Positions 51,920-61,231 of a stretch of 64,000 nucleotides of DNA are shown one piece after another. The stretch's first letter is position 1, and every line of letters begins with the position of its first letter. The notes below the pieces were generated by a model, which saw nothing but the letters and a program-made list of their open reading frames with translations, did not search any database and was not told the DNA's origin. The position numbers and the translations under genes are program-made. Source of the stretch: Phenylobacterium sp. NIBR 498073 (GTDB taxonomy: Bacteria > Pseudomonadota > Alphaproteobacteria > Caulobacterales > Caulobacteraceae); contig NZ_CP114599.1 of NCBI RefSeq assembly GCF_027286305.1, positions 3,038,001 through 3,102,000 of the forward strand, read 5' to 3'.

Positions 51920-54203
51920 TGGCGGCTCCTGCGACCAAGGTGACGCGGTCGACGACCCACATCGGCTCGACGGCCTTCTGGGTGAAGGTGAAGCAAAGGT
52001 CCTGCGGCCCGGTCGCGCCGGCGATCTTGCCTTTCAGCACCGTGACGCCCTGCGAGCGGGTCGCCGGCGCCAGCGGCAGGGTGGCGACCACGGCGCCCTG
52101 GCACGAGCCCTGGCGGATCTCCAACTCGCCCTCAGGCGTGGCGGGCGGCCGGAACTTGATCTTCTCGATGTCCTTGCCGATCTGGAAGTTGAACGGGATC
52201 TGGCCGACCGCGACCTCGACCTCCGATACGCCCGTCAGGTCCGCGCCCTCGTAGAGCCAGCACGGGCTCAGGATATCGACCAGGAAGCGGGCCCGCTCGC
52301 CCTGGATCGGGGCGTCGTCCTCGAGATTCAGCACCAGCGCGCCCTGGCAGGCCTTCAACTCCTGGCTGGCGCGTGAGCGCACGCTGCGCGCGTCGACGAC
52401 GATGTCGGACGCCGCCGCCAGCGGCTGGCCGCCACGGAACGCCTGGGCCCGCACCCGCGTGCCCAGCGGCGCAGTGAACGGCTGGCTGTAGAGCGTCGAG
52501 CCCGCGCCGGGAACCGAGGCGTCGAGCGTATAGCGGATCTCGCCGATCTGCTCGGCGCCCAGCAGCGCGACGCGCGCGCCCCGCCCGTCCGGCGCGCTGA
52601 GCGCGCGCACCTTGAGCGGCGTCTCGTCGAAGGTCAGGCCCAGGGTGCGATAGCGGGCGAGCTCGGCCGGCAGACGGTCGGCGAAGCTGGTCCAGTCCTT
52701 GGCCGCAGCCGGCGACCAGGCAGTCTCGGCGACGGCGGCGACGCGTGGAAACAGCATCCTGGAGACCCGCTCCTCGGTCCGTGCGTGCTCGGTCCAGATG
52801 TTGCCCTGCATACCCAGCACATGGCGCTGCTCATCGGGATTGAGCGCCGCCGGCATCGGTTCGTAGTCGTAGACGTCCTTGAGCGTCACCACCCCGCCGC
52901 GGCCCGGCGGCTCGTCGGGCGCGGCGCTCTGGCGGTAGTTGAGATACATCATCGGCTCGGGGCTCAGGATCGTGTCGTGGCCCAGCTTGGCGGCGATGAT
53001 CGCCCCGTCGATCCCGCGCCACGACGTCACCGTCGCAGTTTCAGCGACCCCGCCTTCAAGGATCTCGTCCCAGCCGATCAGCCGTCGGCCCTTGGCGTGC
53101 AGCATCTGTTCGACGCGCGAGATGAACCAGCCCTGCAGCTGGCGCTCGCTGGCGATATGCAGCTCCTTCATCCGCGCCTGGACGGCGGGATTGGTCTTCC
53201 ACTGGTCCTTCACCGCCTCGTCGCCGCCGACATGGACGTAGGTTCCGGGAAACAGGGCCACGACCTCGGTCAGCACGTCGTCGAGGAAGGCGAAGGTCCG
53301 CTCATCGACATTGTAGAGATAAGGGAAGACGCCCCAGTCCGAGGAGGTGGCGGTCGGCGGCGTGGCGGCCGAGCCCAGCTCCGGATAGGCGACGATCGGC
53401 GCATGGGCGTGGCCCGGCGTCTCGATCTCCGGGACGATGGTCACGTGACGCGCGGCCGCGTAGGCGACGATCTCGCGGACCTGGTCCTGGGTGTAGTAAC
53501 CGCCGATGACGCGCGGCTTGCCGGTCTTCGGGTCGATGTCGGCGGTGGCGGCCGGGCCGGCGGGCACGCGCCAGGCTCCGACCTCCGTTAGCTTGGGGTA
53601 CTTCTTGATCTCCAGCCGCCAGCCCTGGTCGTCGGTCAGATGCCAATGCAGGGTGTTGAGCTTGGACTGGGCCATGCGGTCGATCAGGCCCTTCACGTAG
53701 TCGACGCTCTGGAAGTGGCGGGCGCTGTCGAGCATCACCCCGCGCCAGCCGAACCGCGGCGCATCCTCGATCTTGCGGGCCGGGAGCAGAGCGGGGCCCT
53801 TGCCAGGCTCGGCGGTCGCCAGCTGCCAGGCGGTGACCACGCCGTAGAACAGGCCGGCGTCGCCGGCCGAGGCGATGGTGACGCGCTGAGCGCCGACGTC
53901 CAGTTTGTAGGCTTCGCCGGCCGGTCCCTGCCGGCTGAGCACGATCGCCCGCTCGCCGGGCTTGGGCGCGCGGATCGCCGGCTTCAGTCCGCGGCTGCGC
54001 TCCAGCAGGTCGGCCAGGTAGCGCGCGCTGGCCAGGGCCTGGGCGTCGTTGGCCGGCGGGCTGATCACCGTGCGGGCGTCGAGCTGGAACACGCCCTCGC
54101 GGGGGGTGTCCGACACCGGCGCGGGAATGATCGGCGCGGCGGCCGAAGCGCCGGTCGCCAGCATGGCCGCGGCGGCCGTGGCCAGGAGAAGAGAACGGAT
54201 CAT
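51909..54203 (-). CDS. Family 20 beta-N-acetylhexosaminidase
   Basis: The 764-residue protein starts at ATG 54203 with a signal peptide (LLLATAAAAMLATGASA, ~residues 4-20). The GH20 barrel carries LNTLHWHLTDDQGWRLEIKK and the catalytic Asp-Glu pair in VHVGGDEAVKDQW. C-terminal beta domains complete it. It releases GlcNAc from chitooligosaccharides in the periplasm, supplying substrate for the PTS. Four in-frame codons upstream (VRVRP) belong to no signal and were excluded. Confidence 0.95.
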   Translation of the reverse strand: MIRSLLLATAAAAMLATGASAAAPIIPAPVSDTPREGVFQLDARTVISPPANDAQALASARYLADLLERSRGLKPAIRAPKPGERAIVLSRQGPAGEAYKLDVGAQRVTIASAGDAGLFYGVVTAWQLATAEPGKGPALLPARKIEDAPRFGWRGVMLDSARHFQSVDYVKGLIDRMAQSKLNTLHWHLTDDQGWRLEIKKYPKLTEVGAWRVPAGPAATADIDPKTGKPRVIGGYYTQDQVREIVAYAAARHVTIVPEIETPGHAHAPIVAYPELGSAATPPTATSSDWGVFPYLYNVDERTFAFLDDVLTEVVALFPGTYVHVGGDEAVKDQWKTNPAVQARMKELHIASERQLQGWFISRVEQMLHAKGRRLIGWDEILEGGVAETATVTSWRGIDGAIIAAKLGHDTILSPEPMMYLNYRQSAAPDEPPGRGGVVTLKDVYDYEPMPAALNPDEQRHVLGMQGNIWTEHARTEERVSRMLFPRVAAVAETAWSPAAAKDWTSFADRLPAELARYRTLGLTFDETPLKVRALSAPDGRGARVALLGAEQIGEIRYTLDASVPGAGSTLYSQPFTAPLGTRVRAQAFRGGQPLAAASDIVVDARSVRSRASQELKACQGALVLNLEDDAPIQGERARFLVDILSPCWLYEGADLTGVSEVEVAVGQIPFNFQIGKDIEKIKFRPPATPEGELEIRQGSCQGAVVATLPLAPATRSQGVTVLKGKIAGATGPQDLCFTFTQKAVEPMWVVDRVTLVAGAANGR

Positions 54204-54435
54204 CGGCCGGACTCGCACAAAATAAGGGCGGAGCGGCAAGCCGCCCCGCCCAGTGGCCTCGACGAGGCGGGGTTCGGGGGAATCTCGGCGCGGCGGATCA
54301 TCATGGACGCATCCTGTATCGGCCGAGGCGCGAAGCGAAGGCGCGGACGGGGTTCCCGGGCATGGGCTCCCCGTCCGCCGCGGGCGCAGCTCAGGACCTG
54401 AGCTGCTTCCACGTTGGGGCTTCGCGGTCGCGCGA

Positions 54436-57087
54436 TCAGAAGCTCAGGCTGACCGTCGCCATGTACTTGCGGCCCGTGCGGTAGGCGGCGCGGGGCATCG
54501 CCTCGACATTGGCGTAGGCGTAGTACTCGGCGTCGGTCAGGTTCATCCCGGCCAGGGTCAGGCTGACATTGTCGGTGAAGTTGTAGGTTCCCGAGATGTC
54601 GAGGTTGTCCGAGTCCTTGACGTACATGTTGTCGCCGCGGTCGACGCCGGTGAAGTACTCCGAGCGCCAGGTGTAGGTCGCGCGCAGCTGGATCGGACCG
54701 TTCTCGTAGAACGGGCTGATGTTGACCTGGTGCTTGGAGTTGAACGGCAGATCCTGGCCTTCGCTGCCGTTGCCGTCGGCGTAGGTGTAGTTGGCCAGCA
54801 GGCCGAAGCCGTAGGCGTAGTTCTGCTGGTAGGCGATCGACACGCCCTTGATGTCAGCCGTGCCGGCGTTGTGCGGACGGCTGATCTGGTAGGTCGTGAC
54901 CCGGCCCTGCGACTGGTTGAAGTACTGCTCCGGCGCGGTCTGCTGCAGGATGTAGTTGCTGATGTCCTTGTAGAAGAACTCAACCGCCACGATGGCCTGC
55001 GGCTGGAAGTACCACTCCGCCGACATGTTGAAGTTGCTGGACTTATAGGGATCCAGGTTCGGGTTGCCGCCCGAGCCGATCAGGATGCCGTCCGACAGCT
55101 GGAAGAAGTTGGTCATGTCGGCGTAGTTCGGCCGCGCGATCACCTGGGCGGCGGCGAAGCGCAGCAGCAGGTCCTCGCGGACGCTGTAGACCAGGTTCAC
55201 GCTGGGCAGGAAGTTGTCGTAGCTCTTCTGCGAGGACTTCCAGGTCCAGTCGGCGGGCCCCGCGCAGGGCGAACCCGGGTTGCAGACGTAACCGGCGCTG
55301 TCGACGTCGGTATAGACGTAGCGGACGCCGAAGTTGCCGCGCAGCTCGCCGGAGTCGATCTCGGCCTGGGCGTAGAGCGCGTTGATGTCCTCCTGGATCG
55401 CCCAGTTGCCGGCGGTGAACTCCGGCGCGGCGAAGATCGACGGCGTCGGCATCGCCCGTCCGGGCGCCAGCCAGGTGCCGCCCTCGACATAGCTGACCAT
55501 CGCCCCGCCATCGATGCGGAAGCGGTTCTTCATCTGCTGGTTGGAGTTGAAGCCGTCGAGATAGTTGCCCGGCGCGGCGCTCGGGTTGAACAGGCTGGCG
55601 GGGGCCGAGACGCCGGTGACGGCGATGCCGGCGTACTGCTGCGTCGTCTCGTGGCGACGGAACTTGTAGCCGACCTGGACGCGCTTGATGACGCCGTCGA
55701 GATCCATGCCGAAGTCGGCCTGGGCGTACTTTTCTTCGTCGGTGGTCGGCTTCTCGACCAGATTGCCGCTCCAGCCCGGATCGGTGGCGAAGGCGGCCGG
55801 ATTGCCCTGGACGTTGTTGGCGTATGTCAGCTGGCCCGGCTGGCTGCTGATGTCGACGGTGTAGTCGGCCCAGTTGAGGAACTCGAGGAACACCTGCTTC
55901 TTGGTGCCGCCGTCGGCCTTCGAGAAGCCGGCCGCGCCCGACAGGTCCCAACCATCGCCCTGGTACTTCCCGCGGAAGTCATAGGTGTCGGAGTTCATCT
56001 CGGCTTCGCGGGACTGCACGTCCAGCACGCTGAGGGCGTTGTGGAAGCTGGCCGAGGTGACGATGCCGTTGTTCACGGTCAGGGCGGTCAGCGCGCCCAG
56101 GCTGTTCCAGGTGTTGCCCTGGAAGGCGTACATCGACTGGTTCAGGTTGTCGTAGTTGGCCTGAATCTTCAGCCAATTGAATTCCAGCTCGATCTCTTCC
56201 GTCGGGCGGTACTGCAGCGAGGCGGTGTAGCTGGTGCGGTCGCGCTCCTGCTCGAAGAACGAGGTGCCGAAGGCGTTGGGGCTGCGGGCGTTGAGGTTGG
56301 CGCCCAGCGTGCTCGCGCACGTGCCGGTGCAGCCGAAGTTGCGCGAGTCGACCGGGTTGTCGGCGTTGCCGCCGGCCCAGTTGGAGGCCGCCATCGTGCC
56401 GTAGGTCTCGATGCCGTCGCGGCGCAGCTGGTCGGTGGCCTTCTGGACCGACAGGGCGATGCCGAAGGTCTCGGCCTCGTTCTTCCAGCTGCCCATCAGG
56501 GCGCCCTGGAGGTCGCCCTCTTCCGAACGGTCGTTATAGAGGTAGCCGATCGAAGCGGCGGCCAGCATCGGCTTCATGTCGAGCGGGCGGCGGGTGACGA
56601 CGTTGACCGTGCCGCCGATGCTACCTTCGTCGATGCGCGCTTCCGGCGACTTGTAGATGTCGACACGGCCGACGATCTGCGGCGCCAACAGGGCGTAGTT
56701 GAACGTCCGGCCCGGCGAGTCGAGGATGAACCAGTCAGCCGAGGCGACGGTCTGGCCGTTGAGCAGGGTGCGGTTCAGCGCCGGGTCGGTGCCCAGGATG
56801 CTGACCTTTTCGCCCTGACCGAACTGGCGGTCGACGGTGACGCCAGGCACCATGGTCAAGGCTTCGGCGACGTTGGTGTTCGGGAACTTGCCGACATCTT
56901 CGGCGGTGACCGAGTCGACGATGGCGTCGGCGGCGCGCTTGGTCTCCAGCGACTGCTGCAGCGAGGCGCGGATGCCGGTGACGACCAACTCGTCGACCTG
57001 GGCGTCCTGCGCCAGGGCCGGGCCTGCGCACGCGACAGCCAACAGGCTCGCGGACGCGATCAAAATGGATTTGCGATGTTTGTTCAC
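54436..57087 (-). CDS. TonB-dependent receptor, probable chitooligosaccharide/GlcNAc transporter
   Basis: The 883-residue outer-membrane protein has a signal peptide (ASASLLAVACAGPALA), a TonB-box-like start (VDELVVTGIRASLQQSL), a plug domain (ADAIVDSVTAEDVGKFPNTN, EGSIGGTVNVVTRRPLDMKP) and a barrel ending in an aromatic residue (YMATVSLSF). It belongs to the Caulobacterales/Xanthomonas receptors with the VVTGIRASLQQSLETKR signature, often linked to sugar uptake. Its position next to hexosaminidase, NagE and NagA supports a chitooligosaccharide role. Control by the adjacent GntR regulator is likely. Confidence 0.93.
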   Translation of the reverse strand: MNKHRKSILIASASLLAVACAGPALAQDAQVDELVVTGIRASLQQSLETKRAADAIVDSVTAEDVGKFPNTNVAEALTMVPGVTVDRQFGQGEKVSILGTDPALNRTLLNGQTVASADWFILDSPGRTFNYALLAPQIVGRVDIYKSPEARIDEGSIGGTVNVVTRRPLDMKPMLAAASIGYLYNDRSEEGDLQGALMGSWKNEAETFGIALSVQKATDQLRRDGIETYGTMAASNWAGGNADNPVDSRNFGCTGTCASTLGANLNARSPNAFGTSFFEQERDRTSYTASLQYRPTEEIELEFNWLKIQANYDNLNQSMYAFQGNTWNSLGALTALTVNNGIVTSASFHNALSVLDVQSREAEMNSDTYDFRGKYQGDGWDLSGAAGFSKADGGTKKQVFLEFLNWADYTVDISSQPGQLTYANNVQGNPAAFATDPGWSGNLVEKPTTDEEKYAQADFGMDLDGVIKRVQVGYKFRRHETTQQYAGIAVTGVSAPASLFNPSAAPGNYLDGFNSNQQMKNRFRIDGGAMVSYVEGGTWLAPGRAMPTPSIFAAPEFTAGNWAIQEDINALYAQAEIDSGELRGNFGVRYVYTDVDSAGYVCNPGSPCAGPADWTWKSSQKSYDNFLPSVNLVYSVREDLLLRFAAAQVIARPNYADMTNFFQLSDGILIGSGGNPNLDPYKSSNFNMSAEWYFQPQAIVAVEFFYKDISNYILQQTAPEQYFNQSQGRVTTYQISRPHNAGTADIKGVSIAYQQNYAYGFGLLANYTYADGNGSEGQDLPFNSKHQVNISPFYENGPIQLRATYTWRSEYFTGVDRGDNMYVKDSDNLDISGTYNFTDNVSLTLAGMNLTDAEYYAYANVEAMPRAAYRTGRKYMATVSLSF

Positions 57088-57131
57088 TCGGCTTCTCCCC
57101 TAATTCCGGGCCTTCCCCCGGAGCCGATGCG

Positions 57132-57282
57132 AGCCCAATGTGATACCAATTCTTCGCATTCGCCTGCGAAGACCGGCGTTACATCGACTTGCGGAGCCGA
57201 TCTGTGCGCAGTTTCACAAAATTGACAAGCCCAAAAAGAGACCAATTGCACAGTCGGTACATATTGGTATCTAAATGGTCCC
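57132..57282. promoter_or_regulatory. Half-site cluster in the TonB receptor/GntR divergent promoter region
   Basis: Half-sites of the type GA(T/G)ACCAAT or ATTGGTATC occur at 57132-57140 (GATACCAAT), 57239-57246 (AGACCAAT), 57263-57272 (ATTGGTATCT) and 57275-57280 (ATGGTC). The pair at 57239/57263 is inverted. This composition resembles operators of HutC/NagR-type GntR regulators (TGGTC/TGGTAT half-sites). A separate 7-bp hairpin CTTCGCA/TGCGAAG lies at 57142-57161. Confidence 0.5.
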
Positions 57283-57331
57283 AAGAGACGCCGGCGAGAG
57301 ATCGGCCGACGATCGACGCGGAGACACGCCC

Positions 57332-58069
57332 TTGACCTTTTCAGAGCGCATCGGACAGCTGGACGCCAAGGACCACGCACCGCTCTACCGCCAGCTTCAG
57401 AAGGTGCTGCGCGAGGCGATCGCCAACCACGTCCTCGGCCCCAACGACGCCCTGCCGGCCGAACGCGATTTCGCTGAGGAACTGGGCGTGTCGAGAATTA
57501 CCGTCCGCAAGGCGCTGGACGGGCTGGTCAGCGAGGGGCTGCTGGTCCGCCGCCAGGGCGCCGGCACCTTTGTCGCCGCCCGGGTCGAGAAGAACTTCTC
57601 CAAGCTCTCGTCTTTCACTGAGGACATGATCGCCCGCGGGCGGGTTCCGCACTCGGCCTGGCTGTCGCGGACCGAGGGCCTGGTGACGCCCGAAGAGTCG
57701 CTGACGCTCGGCCTGTCGCCCGGCGCGCCGGTCTACCGCTTCAACCGGATCCGCTTCGCCGACGGCGCGCCGATGGCGCTGGAGTATTCGACGCTGGCCG
57801 CCTTCTGCATGCCCAGCCCCGACTTCGTCGAAACCTCGCTCTACGAGGCGCTCGAGAAGACCGGCCATCGCCCGGTGCGGGCGCTGCAGCGGCTGCGGGC
57901 GGTGCTGTTCACAGACGAACAGGCCGAGCTGCTGGGCGTGGCGCCGCGCGACGCGGGCCTGCTGATCGAACGCCGCGGGTTCCTGAAGGACGGGCGCGCG
58001 GTCGAAGTCACCCAGTCCTATTATCGCGGCGACGCCTACGACTTCGTCGCCGAACTGAACGCTCTTTAG
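57332..58069 (+). CDS. GntR/HutC-family regulator of GlcNAc utilisation
   Basis: The 245-residue protein has an N-terminal winged helix (LPAERDFAEELGVSRITVRK then ALDGLVSEGLLVRRQGAGTF, ~30-75) and a C-terminal UTRA ligand domain (~95-240; YRFNRIRFADGAPMALEYST). The best start is TTG 57332 with GGAG eight bases upstream; ATG 57275 lies inside the operator region. Such regulators sense GlcNAc-6-phosphate or glucosamine-6-phosphate. It leads the SIS deaminase-nagA genes and is divergent from the receptor. Confidence 0.88.
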   Translation: MTFSERIGQLDAKDHAPLYRQLQKVLREAIANHVLGPNDALPAERDFAEELGVSRITVRKALDGLVSEGLLVRRQGAGTFVAARVEKNFSKLSSFTEDMIARGRVPHSAWLSRTEGLVTPEESLTLGLSPGAPVYRFNRIRFADGAPMALEYSTLAAFCMPSPDFVETSLYEALEKTGHRPVRALQRLRAVLFTDEQAELLGVAPRDAGLLIERRGFLKDGRAVEVTQSYYRGDAYDFVAELNAL

Positions 58070-58098
58070 AGACAAGTCCTGTGGCCCGGAGAAAACGC

Positions 58099-59136
58099 GT
58101 GACCCTGAAGCCCCCTGCCCTGCGCCCCGAGGCCACGCGCATGTTCCAGGAGGCGGCCGAGGCGCCCGCGGTGGTGGCTCGGATGCTGGCCGCCAATCAT
58201 GAGGCGGCCCAGGCGCTGGGCGCCGAACTGCGCGCCGCTCCGCCGAAGGCCGTGGTCACCTGCGCGCGCGGGTCGTCAGACCATGCGGCGACCTATGCGA
58301 AGTACCTGATCGAGACCGGCGCGGGCGTCGTCACCTCCTCGGCGGCGCTGTCGGTCAGCTCGGTCTATGCTGCCGAGCCCAAGCTGGACGGCATGCTCTA
58401 TCTGGCCATCTCGCAGTCGGGCAAAAGCCCCGACCTGCTGGCCGCCGTCGAGGCCGCCAAGCAGGGCGGCGCGCGCACCATGGCCCTCGTCAACGACGAG
58501 ACCTCGCCGCTGGCCAAGCTGGCCGACCGGGTGCTGCCGCTGCACGCCGGCCCCGAGGTCAGCGTCGCGGCGACCAAGTCCTACATCGCCGCCCTGGCCG
58601 GCATCGCCCAGCTGGTCGCCGCCTGGACCCAGGACGCGGCGCTGCAGAAGGGCCTCGCCGATCTCCCGGCCATCCTGGAGAAGGCCTGGCCGCTCGACTG
58701 GAGTCCGGCCGCCGAGCGCCTGAAGGGCGCGCGCAACCTCTACGTCCTGGCGCGCGGCGTCGGCTTCGGCGTCGCCCAGGAAGCGGCGCTGAAGTTCAAG
58801 GAGACCTGCGGCCTGCACGCCGAGGCCTTCAGCGCCGCTGAGGTGCTGCACGGCCCGATGGCGCTGGTGAAGGAGGGCTTCCCGGTGCTGGTCTTCGCCC
58901 AGGACGACCAGAGCCAGGAGAGCGTCGTGGCCCTGGCCAAGGACCTGGCCGCGCGCGGCGCCGAGGTGATGCTGGCCGGCGGCGGCGGCGACCTGCCGAC
59001 CCTGAGCGCCCATCCGATCCTGGAGCCGATCGTGCGGGTGCAGGGCTTTTATCGGATGGCCAACCAGCTCTCGATCCTGCGCGGCCACGATCCCGACCGG
59101 CCCCCGCACCTCAACAAGGTGACCGAGACCGTCTGA
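58099..59136 (+). CDS. SIS-domain glucosamine-6-phosphate deaminase (NagB-II type)
   Basis: The 345-residue protein has two SIS sugar-isomerase domains (VVTCARGSSDHAATYAKYLI, LYLAISQSGKSPDLLAAVEA, SVAATKSYIAALAG, EVLHGPMALVKEGFPVLVFA) and the C-terminal GlmS-like tail. It lacks the glutaminase domain of GlmS. Enzymes of this type convert GlcN-6-P to fructose-6-P in organisms without classical NagB. GTG 58099 is preferred (CCGGAGAAAACGC upstream); GTG 58081 is an alternative. It is followed by nagA with a 1-bp overlap. Confidence 0.9.
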   Translation: MTLKPPALRPEATRMFQEAAEAPAVVARMLAANHEAAQALGAELRAAPPKAVVTCARGSSDHAATYAKYLIETGAGVVTSSAALSVSSVYAAEPKLDGMLYLAISQSGKSPDLLAAVEAAKQGGARTMALVNDETSPLAKLADRVLPLHAGPEVSVAATKSYIAALAGIAQLVAAWTQDAALQKGLADLPAILEKAWPLDWSPAAERLKGARNLYVLARGVGFGVAQEAALKFKETCGLHAEAFSAAEVLHGPMALVKEGFPVLVFAQDDQSQESVVALAKDLAARGAEVMLAGGGGDLPTLSAHPILEPIVRVQGFYRMANQLSILRGHDPDRPPHLNKVTETV

Positions 59137-60254
59137 TGAGCACCGCGTTCGTGAACGGCCAGGTGCTGACCGCACGGGGCCTGGAGACCACCGGCGTCGT
59201 CATCGACGGCGGCCGCATCGTCGCGGTCGGCGAAACCTCCGCAGATCGCACCGTCGACCTTGAGGGCGGCTATCTGCTGCCGGGCTTCATCGACACCCAG
59301 GTCAACGGCGGCGGCGGGGTGCTGTTCAACGACGCCCCCACAGTCGAGGCGATCGCCACCATCGGCGCGGCGCATCGGGCCTACGGAACCACCGGCTTCC
59401 TGCCGACCCTGATCAGCGACGACCTCTCGACCGTCGCCAAGGCCATCGCCGCCGTGGACGCGGCGATCGAGGCCGGCGTGCCCGGCGTGCTGGGGATCCA
59501 CATCGAGGGCCCGTTCCTCAGCGAGCAGCGCAAGGGCGTGCACGACGCCTCCAAGTTCCGCACCCTCGACGAGGCGGCGCTAGAGCTGCTGACCTCGGCC
59601 AAGCACGGGCGGACGCTCGTCACCCTGGCGCCCGAGACCACGACGCCGCAGATGATCGCCCGCCTGGCCAAGGCCGGCGTCACCGTCGCCGCCGGCCATA
59701 CCAACGCCACCTACGAGCGGATCGTCGAGGCGCTAGAGAGCGGCGTGACCGGCGTCACGCACCTGTTCAACGCCATGTCGCCGCTGACCAGCCGCGCGCC
59801 AGGCGCGGTCGGGGCGGCGCTGGAGCACCAGGAGAGCTGGTGCGGGATCATCGCCGACGGTCGCCACATCCACCCGGCGGTGCTGCGGATCGCCTTCGCC
59901 GCCAAACGCCTCGATCGCTTCATGCTGGTCACCGACGCCATGCCCAGCGTCGGCATGTTCGCCAAGAGCTTCACCATCCAGGGCCGCCCGATCCGGGTGG
60001 TGGACGGGGTCTGCGTCGATGCGAACGGGACCCTGGCCGGATCGGACCTCGACATGGCCGGCGCGGTCGCCAACGCCGTGCGGATGACCGGACTGTCGCT
60101 GGCGGACGCCGCGCGGATGGCCTCGGCCAGCCCGGCCGAGTTCCTGGGCCTGAAGGGCGAGTACGGGGTCATCGCGCCCGGCGCGCGGGCCGACCTGGTG
60201 CTGCTGGACCAGGACCTGAAGGCCAGACGGACCTGGATCGCCGGCGTCGAGTGA
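59136..60254 (+). CDS. nagA: N-acetylglucosamine-6-phosphate deacetylase
   Basis: The 372-residue amidohydrolase removes the acetyl group from GlcNAc-6-P. Motifs: GFIDTQVNGGGGVLFND, VLGIHIEGPFLSEQRKG with the metal Glu, GVTHLFNAMSPLTSR with the metal His and LVTDAMPSVG with the catalytic Asp. The length is typical. With NagE upstream and the SIS deaminase before it, it completes the GlcNAc-to-fructose-6-P route. Confidence 0.96.
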   Translation: MSTAFVNGQVLTARGLETTGVVIDGGRIVAVGETSADRTVDLEGGYLLPGFIDTQVNGGGGVLFNDAPTVEAIATIGAAHRAYGTTGFLPTLISDDLSTVAKAIAAVDAAIEAGVPGVLGIHIEGPFLSEQRKGVHDASKFRTLDEAALELLTSAKHGRTLVTLAPETTTPQMIARLAKAGVTVAAGHTNATYERIVEALESGVTGVTHLFNAMSPLTSRAPGAVGAALEHQESWCGIIADGRHIHPAVLRIAFAAKRLDRFMLVTDAMPSVGMFAKSFTIQGRPIRVVDGVCVDANGTLAGSDLDMAGAVANAVRMTGLSLADAARMASASPAEFLGLKGEYGVIAPGARADLVLLDQDLKARRTWIAGVE

Positions 60255-60256
60255 TA

Positions 60257-60273
60257 TTGCGAGTCGTTCGCAT
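60257..60273. promoter_or_regulatory. Fur-like inverted repeat ahead of the siderophore-interacting protein gene
   Basis: TTGCGAGTCGTTCGCAT has TGCGA/TCGCA arms around a 5-bp centre, the shape of Fur boxes in several proteobacteria. It starts 3 bp after nagA and overlaps an AT-rich -10-like CATATATGAT. Iron repression of the next gene is inferred. Confidence 0.55.
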
Positions 60274-60293
60274 ATATGATGTGGTGGGGGGGC

Positions 60294-61202
60294 ATGTCCC
60301 AGGACGCCTCCCCACCGGCCTCGCCCTACCGGCTGTTCGACGTCACGCTGAAAGCCAAGGCGCCGCTGTCGCCCCACCTCTGGCGGTTCACCTTCGCCGG
60401 GCCGGAGGTGAGCCGGATGGCCGCCTTTGCGCCCGACCAGCGCATCAAGATCTTCTTTCCAGACCCACAGGGCCGCCCGCCGGCCATGGCGATCACGCCG
60501 GACTGGTACGCCCGCTACAAGAAGCAGGACGTCGCCACGCGCCCGCCGATGCGCACCTATACGATCCGCGCCCTGCGCGCGCCGGCCGGCGAGGTCGACA
60601 TCGACTTCGTCCTGCACGGCGAAACCGGCCCGGCCTCGACTTGGGCGACCCGCGCCCAGCCCGGCCAGGCCTTGCAGATCATGGCCCCCAACGCCGCCTT
60701 CGAGGGCGATGGCGGCGGCTATGAGTGGAAGCCGCCCCAGGGCCTGAGGCGGCTGCTGCTGATCGCCGACGCGACCGCGCTGCCGGCGGTGGCCGGGATC
60801 CTGGAGGAGCTGGCCGCCCTGCCCGAGCCGCCGCAAACCCAGCTGTTCATCGAGATCCCCGGTCAGGATGACGAGATCCCGCTCGCCGGATGGCCCGACC
60901 TGCGGGTCGAATGGATGCCGCGCGGCCTCGGCGCACCGGGAGCCCTGATGGTCGCAGCCGCCCAGCGCGCCGCCGTCCCGGTCGCCACGCCCAGGCCGGC
61001 CCCGGCGCTGGCCGAGGTGGATGTCGACGAAGCGATCCTCTGGGACGTCGCCGCCCCCAGCGACGCCGGCTTCTATGGCTGGGTCGCCGGCGAAGCCGCC
61101 GCTGTGCTCGCCATCCGCCGCCTGCTGATCGCCGAGCGCAAGGTCGACAAGGCAGCGCTGAACCTGATGGGCTACTGGCGCGAGGGCCGGGTGCTGGACT
61201 GA
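60294..61202 (+). CDS. Siderophore-interacting protein (ferric-siderophore reductase, ViuB type)
   Basis: The 302-residue protein has an FAD-binding domain with the RPPMRTYTIRAL motif (~residue 85) and a C-terminal NAD(P)H-binding domain (LLLIADATALPAVAGILEEL, FYGWVAGEAAAVLAIRRLL). Such enzymes reduce Fe(III)-siderophores in the cytoplasm to release iron. The start is ATG 60294 with GTGGGGGGGC before it; an ATG six codons upstream lies within the promoter. The Fur-like box supports iron regulation separate from nagA. Confidence 0.9.
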   Translation: MSQDASPPASPYRLFDVTLKAKAPLSPHLWRFTFAGPEVSRMAAFAPDQRIKIFFPDPQGRPPAMAITPDWYARYKKQDVATRPPMRTYTIRALRAPAGEVDIDFVLHGETGPASTWATRAQPGQALQIMAPNAAFEGDGGGYEWKPPQGLRRLLLIADATALPAVAGILEELAALPEPPQTQLFIEIPGQDDEIPLAGWPDLRVEWMPRGLGAPGALMVAAAQRAAVPVATPRPAPALAEVDVDEAILWDVAAPSDAGFYGWVAGEAAAVLAIRRLLIAERKVDKAALNLMGYWREGRVLD

Positions 61203-61231
61203 CGGCTATTCGGCCAGGGTCTCGATGACGC

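Noticed and set aside
54253..57225. A 990-residue open frame on the plus strand over the TonB receptor gene
   Set aside because: It is antisense to a receptor with full family motifs, has no domain features, and reflects GC-rich codon bias keeping the opposite frame open.
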